This document shows, piece after piece, positions 6,369-10,211 of a DNA stretch of 10,211 nucleotides. The stretch is from Pseudomonadota bacterium (GTDB lineage Bacteria; Pseudomonadota; Gammaproteobacteria; Xanthomonadales; Xanthomonadaceae), in assembly GCA_023423605.1 (NCBI GenBank), contig JAFAFF010000122.1, forward strand, positions 1-10,211. Reading direction: 5' to 3'. Position 1 is the stretch's first letter. The number at the start of each line of letters is the position of its first letter. The notes under the pieces were generated by a model, which made no database searches, was not told the origin of the DNA, and worked only from the letters and a program-made list of their open reading frames with translations. Position numbers and translations under genes: made by a program.

Positions 6369-7331
6369 ATGCTCAACGCACCCGATACCGCCGTGCTGGT
6401 GGTGAACCTAGGCACGCCCGAGACGCCCACGGCCCCTGCGGTACGTCGTTACCTGGCGGAATTCCTGTCCGATCCGCGCGTGGTGGCCATTCCTGCGCTG
6501 TTGTGGAAACCGCTGCTGCACGGCGTGATCCTGCCGCTGCGCGGCGGCCGTTCGGCGGAGAAATATGCGCAGGTCTGGCTGCCCGAAGGCTCGCCGCTGA
6601 TGGTGCATACCCGGAATCTGGTACAGGCGATGAAACCGCTGTTGCGCGGACGTGAGGTGCGGCTGGCCATGCGTTACGGGGCGCCGGCGCTGGGTACCGC
6701 GCTGGATGCGCTGGCAGCGACGGGAATCCGGCGTATCGCGGTGCTGCCGCTTTATCCGCAGTATTCCACCACCACCACCGCGTCGGTGGAAGACCTGGTC
6801 GAACGCTGGTGCACACGGCATCCCGATGTGCGCGTTTCGCTGGTGCGCGATTACGCAGTCGATCCGCTATGGGTGGACGCGGTGGCGGATTCGATCCGTC
6901 GCTGGTGGGACCGCAACGGCCGCGGCGAGAAACTGATGTTTTCCTTCCACGGCATTCCACAGCGTGTGGCCGACGCCGGCGATCCTTACCCGCAACAGTG
7001 TGAAGCCAGCGCCCGTGCCATCGCCCAGGCCCTGGGGCTGGAAGCGGAACAATGGCAGATGGGTTACCAGTCACGCTTTGGCCGCGAACAGTGGCTGCAA
7101 CCGTACGCCGAACCGAGCCTGTGGGCGCTGGCCGAGCAGGGCGTGCGACGTATCGATGTCGTCTGCCCCGGCTTCGCCGCCGATTGCCTGGAGACGCTGG
7201 AGGAAGTGGCGATGGGTTTCACGCATACCCTGGCCGAACGCGGTGCCCAGATGCGGTATATCCCCTGCCTCAATGACGATCCGGCGCACGCCGCAGCCCT
7301 GGCGCGGCTGGCAGAAACGGCGCTGGAATGA
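6369..7331 (+). CDS. hemH: Ferrochelatase (protoporphyrin/coproporphyrin ferrochelatase)
   Basis: This 320-residue enzyme inserts Fe2+ into the porphyrin ring at the end of heme synthesis, in the cytoplasm or at the inner membrane. The N-terminal [13 protein letters not shown], the segment SEKY-like [16 protein letters not shown] and the active-site SFHGIP are all typical. From the ATG at 6369 the catalytic histidine is H194, the same number as in E. coli HemH, and the total length (320) also agrees. The acidic metal or proton residues are in [14 protein letters not shown]. The frame is open further upstream to a TTG at 6318 and an ATG at 6321. Those extra 17 residues ([16 protein letters not shown]) are not family-like, so 6369 is preferred. 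The gene ends in an ATGA overlap with the hydrolase gene. Confidence 0.95.
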   Translation: MLNAPDTAVLVVNLGTPETPTAPAVRRYLAEFLSDPRVVAIPALLWKPLLHGVILPLRGGRSAEKYAQVWLPEGSPLMVHTRNLVQAMKPLLRGREVRLAMRYGAPALGTALDALAATGIRRIAVLPLYPQYSTTTTASVEDLVERWCTRHPDVRVSLVRDYAVDPLWVDAVADSIRRWWDRNGRGEKLMFSFHGIPQRVADAGDPYPQQCEASARAIAQALGLEAEQWQMGYQSRFGREQWLQPYAEPSLWALAEQGVRRIDVVCPGFAADCLETLEEVAMGFTHTLAERGAQMRYIPCLNDDPAHAAALARLAETALE

Positions 7332-8194
7332 CGCTGCGACCCTTTACCCTGCCTGTTGCGGGAAACACCGTAGCCGGGCTACGCAGTGCTGACGCTGACG
7401 CTGGCGCTGGCGAGCGTGTGCTGGCGCTGCATGGCTGGCTGGACAATGCCGCCAGCTTCCTGCCACTGGCGTCCGACCTGACAAACCTGGATCTGGTCGC
7501 CATCGACCTGCCAGGCCATGGCCATAGTGACCATCTTCGCGCGGGCGCAAGCTACACAATGCCGGCCGCCATCTGCCACGTACTCGATGTTGCCGATGCC
7601 CTGGGCTGGGACAGGTTCACGCTGCTGGGTCATTCGATGGGAGCGGGTATCGCCAGCCTGACCGCGGCGGTATCCGATCGTGTGCGGCGGCTGGTCGCCA
7701 TCGAGGCGCTGGGTGGCCTGCGTGGGCCCGAGGACGAGACGGCGCAGCGCCTGCGCACGCACGTACAGGCGGTGCGCGGGTTGTCGGCCAAGCGTTTGCG
7801 TATCTTCCCGGACCTGGCCGCGCCGATCCGGGCACGGATGATCGCCAACCAGCTCTCGGCCGGAAACGCGCGGCTGCTCGTCGAACGCGGCGTGCACGAA
7901 GTTCCCGGAGGTTTCAGCTGGTGCACCGATCCGCGCCTGATGCTGCCAACCGCGATCCGCCTGACGGAAGCGCAGATCGATGATCTGCTGCGTGCAATCC
8001 ACTGCCCCGTGCAGGTGATCTATGCCACTCCGGCACAATCGTATTACCCGGAACCGCTGCGCAGCGATCGCCTGCGACACCTGCGCGATGGCAGGCTCGC
8101 CGTGCTGCCCGGTACCCATCACCTGCATATGGAGCATCCAGCAGACGTCGCCCGGATCATCAGGGCGTTCCTTGATGAGTGCGCAACGGCTTGA
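7328..8194 (+). CDS. Alpha/beta-fold hydrolase, SERHL/MEST-like
   Basis: This 288-residue protein has the alpha/beta-hydrolase fold. Its features are the oxyanion loop HGWLDN (35-40), DLPGHGHSD, the nucleophile elbow GHSMGAG (101-107, catalytic S103) and a C-terminal [10 protein letters not shown] (262-271) carrying the catalytic histidine (H264 or H267). [24 protein letters not shown] and the GxHxxHM ending resemble animal SERHL2 serine-hydrolase-like proteins, recalled from memory. The cap domain is about 125-210. The usual acid after strand 7 is not obvious: that segment reads [16 protein letters not shown] with no Asp, so the acid may sit elsewhere or be replaced. The substrate is unknown. 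The ATG overlaps the hemH stop (7328-7331) and no independent ribosome site is clear, so it is translationally coupled to hemH. Confidence 0.87.
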   Translation: MTLRPFTLPVAGNTVAGLRSADADAGAGERVLALHGWLDNAASFLPLASDLTNLDLVAIDLPGHGHSDHLRAGASYTMPAAICHVLDVADALGWDRFTLLGHSMGAGIASLTAAVSDRVRRLVAIEALGGLRGPEDETAQRLRTHVQAVRGLSAKRLRIFPDLAAPIRARMIANQLSAGNARLLVERGVHEVPGGFSWCTDPRLMLPTAIRLTEAQIDDLLRAIHCPVQVIYATPAQSYYPEPLRSDRLRHLRDGRLAVLPGTHHLHMEHPADVARIIRAFLDECATA

Positions 8195-8310
8195 AGCACA
8201 CCCGTCATCCCGGGTAAACCGCGTGATGCATCAAAACTGAAAGCTCTTTCTCGTCACGCGCTGTAATTCTTCGCGTGTGCCGTGATCTCGCGGTGTCGAC
8301 CGGAGCAGCC
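8195..8310 (+). promoter_or_regulatory. Intergenic region with candidate promoter for the first hypothetical gene
   Basis: After the hydrolase stop is a weak hairpin, ACCCG (8200-8204) with CGGGT (8211-8215), without a T-run. Further on, CTGAAA (8237-8242, 4/6) and TGTAAT (8262-8267, 5/6) form a -35/-10 candidate with a long 19-bp spacer. A start near 8274 would give a leader of about 37 nt. GGAG at 8302-8305 is the ribosome site, 5 nt before the ATG at 8311. The local base composition is more A/T-rich than the flanking genes. Confidence 0.4.
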
Positions 8311-9237
8311 ATGGAACGATCTTCCGTACCACCTTCCAGGAGTTCCGAGGTGGTCCGTATACAGCGAGCCTCGAAACGGCGCGGCACAGATGGCCGGGAC
8401 GCAGGTGCCGTTCCCGCCCGCATGGCAAACAGAAACTCACCGCTCTCGTCTGCCCACGCACCGTCCATGGGAAGCCCGCAGCAGCAGACGCAAGCCGTCA
8501 CTCACCTGACCGCACGCGCTCCCTTGCTGTTGCAGGGAATCAGCAACACTGCAGCGACCGCGAACAGCAACAGCCAGTCACGTCCTGCCGATGCGAACAG
8601 GGGCCACGTTGCCTTGCGCATGCCGGAACCGTTCATGGCCAGGTTGCTCGGCGCTGAGCATGCCAGTCCAGACGTGGTCCATTACGTGCCTCTCACCACC
8701 ATCCAGGAAGCGATGCGCGACCGTGAACCTGCAGGCGCCTCGGCCACCGGTCTGGCGCTCCATGATGCGCTCGACGAAGCACATCGCCGGCGCATCGCGC
8801 GTGCCGCGGACGAACTGCTCCGTCAGTGGGAAGCGTTGAAGGCGAAGGGACCGCCGCCGCTTTTCCCGCCGGCGCCTGGCGCACAGCCAGCCGCCTCACT
8901 GGTACTCGGCTCATCGGCCGATGCAGCCGACCGCATGCCCGCCCTTCAGGCGTCGGCCGCCACGTTGCGCGCAATAATGAATCGGGAAAATATCTTCGCG
9001 CCGCTCAAACCAGCAATTCTTGCGTGGCTGCGCGAGCATGTCGCCGCCGTACAGCATGCGGCTGGAGCCACTGCAGCGGATCCATCAAAGGCAAATGAAG
9101 CCGCTGGCGAGTATCTCGCGTCCATGGAGCGTGCAATGGATGGAAGGCTGGTGGATATGCTGCAGCAGCCTACGTTGGCAAGGATAATTGATGCGCTGCA
9201 AAGCACATCTGTAACACCGGAAAACACAGGCAGATAG
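8311..9237 (+). CDS. Hypothetical protein A of a paralogous pair; disordered N-terminus, helical C-terminus
   Basis: I do not recognise this 308-residue protein. The start at 8311 has a well-placed GGAG; the frame is open back to a GTG at 8275 without a ribosome site. Residues 1-100 are rich in Ser, Arg, Pro, Ala, Gln and Asn and look disordered (for example SPQQQTQ and ANSNSQS). There is no Sec signal peptide or membrane segment. A short ordered patch at 99-132 (HVALRMPEPFMARLLGAEHA, then VVHYVPLTTI) precedes a charged helix (152-179, DALDEAHRRRIARAADELLRQWEALKAK), a Pro-rich linker (181-193) and a helical C-terminal region (205-298). The protein contains no cysteine. Segments PLKPAILAWL (231-240) and 265-297 align with the next gene's product, so the two are probable paralogues. 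A secreted-effector role is possible from the N-terminal composition but unproven. Confidence 0.7.
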   Translation: MERSSVPPSRSSEVVRIQRASKRRGTDGRDAGAVPARMANRNSPLSSAHAPSMGSPQQQTQAVTHLTARAPLLLQGISNTAATANSNSQSRPADANRGHVALRMPEPFMARLLGAEHASPDVVHYVPLTTIQEAMRDREPAGASATGLALHDALDEAHRRRIARAADELLRQWEALKAKGPPPLFPPAPGAQPAASLVLGSSADAADRMPALQASAATLRAIMNRENIFAPLKPAILAWLREHVAAVQHAAGATAADPSKANEAAGEYLASMERAMDGRLVDMLQQPTLARIIDALQSTSVTPENTGR

Positions 9238-9333
9238 CGCTGCCCCGTGATGACGGCTGGGCGTGGCGCGGGATTTCCCCGGCGATGCCCCATTGCGCCC
9301 ACGCGCGCGCATTCCACAACGGAATTTCAGTCC
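9238..9333 (+). promoter_or_regulatory. Gap between the paralogues, with small inverted repeats
   Basis: The gap has two small inverted repeats. GGCAG (9229-9233) with CTGCC (9240-9244) spans the stop codon of the first gene. ATTCC-ACAAC-GGAAT (9311-9325) covers the GGAA that would serve as ribosome site for the second gene. The second hairpin could partly hide that site, but a 5-bp stem is weak and may be chance. I see no convincing promoter, so the second gene may be cotranscribed with the first. Confidence 0.25.
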
Positions 9334-10062
9334 ATGCAGGTTGCTCGCCCCCATTCCATTCCCACGCCGTATCAGTCAAAAGCTTCGCATCGGGATACAC
9401 CGCCGCCTCCCATGCCGTTCTCGGTGGTCATTCCTGGCAATCGTCCGTTCGCCGTGTGCGCTCCGCGTGCCGACGCGACGGAAGGGATGGCTCCGTCACA
9501 TTTCGCGCCCGCCCCCGGTGCGGAACTGCTCGACATGGACAGTGGGCAACTCTCTACGGATACAGTCACGAGCGGCCAGCGCGACGATCTGCCGTCCTGC
9601 GGCCTGGATACAACACCAGGTGATAGTGCCGCGTTGAACAGGCGGACGCGTGAGCTGGATGCCGCATGGCGGCTGATAAAGAACACCATGGCGCAGTACG
9701 AGCGGTCTTCGGCATGGAGAGAGAGGGAGATCAACTGGCCAATCGAGTGCCGTGCATATCTGCCCCCCAGTGCCCTGCTCACCGAGCGGCTTTCAGCACC
9801 ACTGGAACAGTTCACCGAGGATTTCCTGTTCGCGCGCTGTCTGCGCGCACCGGCCACGATGGACATACTGCGGCCCTGCCTCATCGCATGGTGCGAAGCG
9901 AGTGCCTGCACGCAGATTGATCGGGAAATCGCTGCGCTCTACCTGGAGGCCGCCGCGATGGTGGGGCAGGCCACCTTCGATGATCTCCTCGCCCACCCGA
10001 GGCTTCGAGGCGTGCTGACAGCACTGCAGACCAACGCGTCCAACAACGGCAACATACATTAG
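9334..10062 (+). CDS. Hypothetical protein B of a paralogous pair
   Basis: I do not recognise this 242-residue protein. The ATG at 9334 is preferred because GGAA (9321-9324) precedes it by 9 nt. The frame is open upstream to GTG 9247 and ATG 9250, which would add up to 29 residues but have no ribosome site. Residues 1-100 are Pro/Ser/Ala-rich and probably disordered (TPPPPMPFS at 22-30). The rest is largely helical: 101-130 is charged, followed by 144-172 and 176-234. IL-RP-x-LIAW (178-186) and 200-232 (AALYLEAAAM through LLAHPRLRGVLTALQ) align with protein A, with the loop between them about 12 residues shorter. Unlike protein A it has seven cysteines (42, 89, 139, 169, 182, 188, 192). No signal peptide or membrane helix is seen. 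It ends with TAG 22 bp before a terminator shared with the rRNA operon. Confidence 0.68.
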   Translation: MQVARPHSIPTPYQSKASHRDTPPPPMPFSVVIPGNRPFAVCAPRADATEGMAPSHFAPAPGAELLDMDSGQLSTDTVTSGQRDDLPSCGLDTTPGDSAALNRRTRELDAAWRLIKNTMAQYERSSAWREREINWPIECRAYLPPSALLTERLSAPLEQFTEDFLFARCLRAPATMDILRPCLIAWCEASACTQIDREIAALYLEAAAMVGQATFDDLLAHPRLRGVLTALQTNASNNGNIH

Positions 10063-10083
10063 CCGGATCAAGGCGGTACAAAG

Positions 10084-10114
10084 AAAAACCCCGCTGCGTG
10101 AGCAGCGGGGTTTT
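10084..10114. terminator. Strong intrinsic terminator, bidirectional, ending the rRNA operon
   Basis: The perfect 13-bp inverted repeat AAAACCCCGCTGC (10085-10097) / GCAGCGGGGTTTT (10102-10114) has a 4-nt loop. Read on the minus strand it is a GC-rich stem followed by a U-run (complement of 10088-10084) just downstream of 5S rRNA. On the plus strand the stem is followed by only four Ts, but it lies 22 bp after hypothetical gene B and can serve it too. Confidence 0.92.
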
Positions 10115-10121
10115 GGGAATA

Positions 10122-10211
10122 AACCCTGGCGATGACCTACTCTCGCATGGCTTGAGCCACACTACCATCGGCGCAGCTGCGTTTCACTTCCGAGTTCGGG
10201 ATGGGATCGGG
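10122..10211 (-). rRNA. rrf: 5S ribosomal RNA, 3' part
   Basis: The minus strand contains the conserved 5S rRNA 3' region: CCCATCCCGAACTCGGAAGT, then GAAAC, GCCGATGGTAGTGTGG and CATGCGAGAGTAGG, ending GCCAGGGTT. The 3' end is placed by analogy with E. coli 5S, where 14 nt follow AGUAGG. About 90 nt are present; the 5' end lies beyond the right edge. This marks the distal end of an rRNA operon transcribed leftward into the window and stopped by the hairpin at 10084-10114. The partner strand of the closing helix I is outside the window, so the exact 3' end could move by one or two bases. Confidence 0.96.

Noticed and set aside
8250..8291. Plant-inducible-promoter-like TTCGC motif (8270-8274) upstream of hypothetical gene A
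   Set aside because: A PIP box needs TTCGC-N15-TTCGC. The neighbouring half-sites here are CTCGT 15 nt upstream (3/5) and CTCGC at a 12-nt spacing. A -10 at the required distance would fall at the start codon.
9247..9333. Upstream starts (GTG 9247, ATG 9250) for hypothetical gene B
   Set aside because: No ribosome site precedes either, while the ATG at 9334 has GGAA at 9 nt. They are not excluded, only less likely.
9372..9911. Minus-strand open frame (179 codons) opposite hypothetical gene B
   Set aside because: The plus-strand frame has a ribosome site, similarity to its neighbour and a terminator placed to serve it. The minus frame has none of these.
1..10211. CRISPR arrays, insertion sequences, integrase genes, tRNA genes and SMAG-type (GTAG) repeats
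   Set aside because: None was seen: no regularly spaced direct repeats, no transposase or recombinase motifs, no tRNA-like TTCGANTC cloverleaf, and no convincing GTAG-headed hairpins.

Overview
The window looks like chromosomal DNA of a high-GC gammaproteobacterium of the Xanthomonadaceae, most likely Stenotrophomonas or a close relative. This rests on memory of protein families (the GlyQ N-terminus, HemH, TatABC, the stand-alone GspE/PulE ATPase next to a class I amidotransferase) and on the strongly GC-rich third codon positions. No database search was possible, so the genus is inference.

Layout from left to right. (1) The first 101 bases are the start of glyQ (glycyl-tRNA synthetase alpha subunit) on the minus strand, running off the left edge. 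A 140-bp divergent intergenic region follows, with overlapping promoter-like elements and a small GC-rich hairpin. (2) On the plus strand come a GspE/PulE-type secretion ATPase, a class I glutamine amidotransferase overlapping it by 29 nt, and a six-helix BPSS1780-like membrane protein. No other type II secretion or pilus genes are present, so the ATPase is an orphan here. (3) Converging on these from the minus strand is tatA-tatB-tatC, with very tight spacing (14 bp, then a 4-nt ATGA overlap). Upstream of it on the same strand is a secreted SYLF-domain protein. (4) Divergent from the SYLF gene is a plus-strand pair, hemH (ferrochelatase) and an alpha/beta hydrolase, joined by an ATGA overlap. 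(5) Two consecutive plus-strand genes encode proteins I do not recognise. Their C-terminal regions resemble each other, so they look like a diverged tandem duplication. (6) The window ends in the 3' part of a 5S rRNA gene on the minus strand, with a strong intrinsic terminator shared by the convergent hypothetical gene. An rRNA operon therefore enters from the right.

Most of the window is housekeeping: translation (glyQ, 5S rRNA), heme synthesis (hemH) and folded-protein export (tatABC). The ordinary genes have clear family signatures with their catalytic residues intact. The part least explained by known families is about 8.2-10.06 kb, the paralogous pair between the hemH operon and the rRNA operon end. 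Both proteins have long Ser/Pro/Ala-rich N-termini, probably disordered, and helical C-terminal domains. A secreted-effector role is possible, but nothing in the sequence proves it. Smaller points of interest are a five-codon leader ORF whose stop overlaps the ATPase start, a GTG start for tatB, and a possible leaderless hemH transcript.
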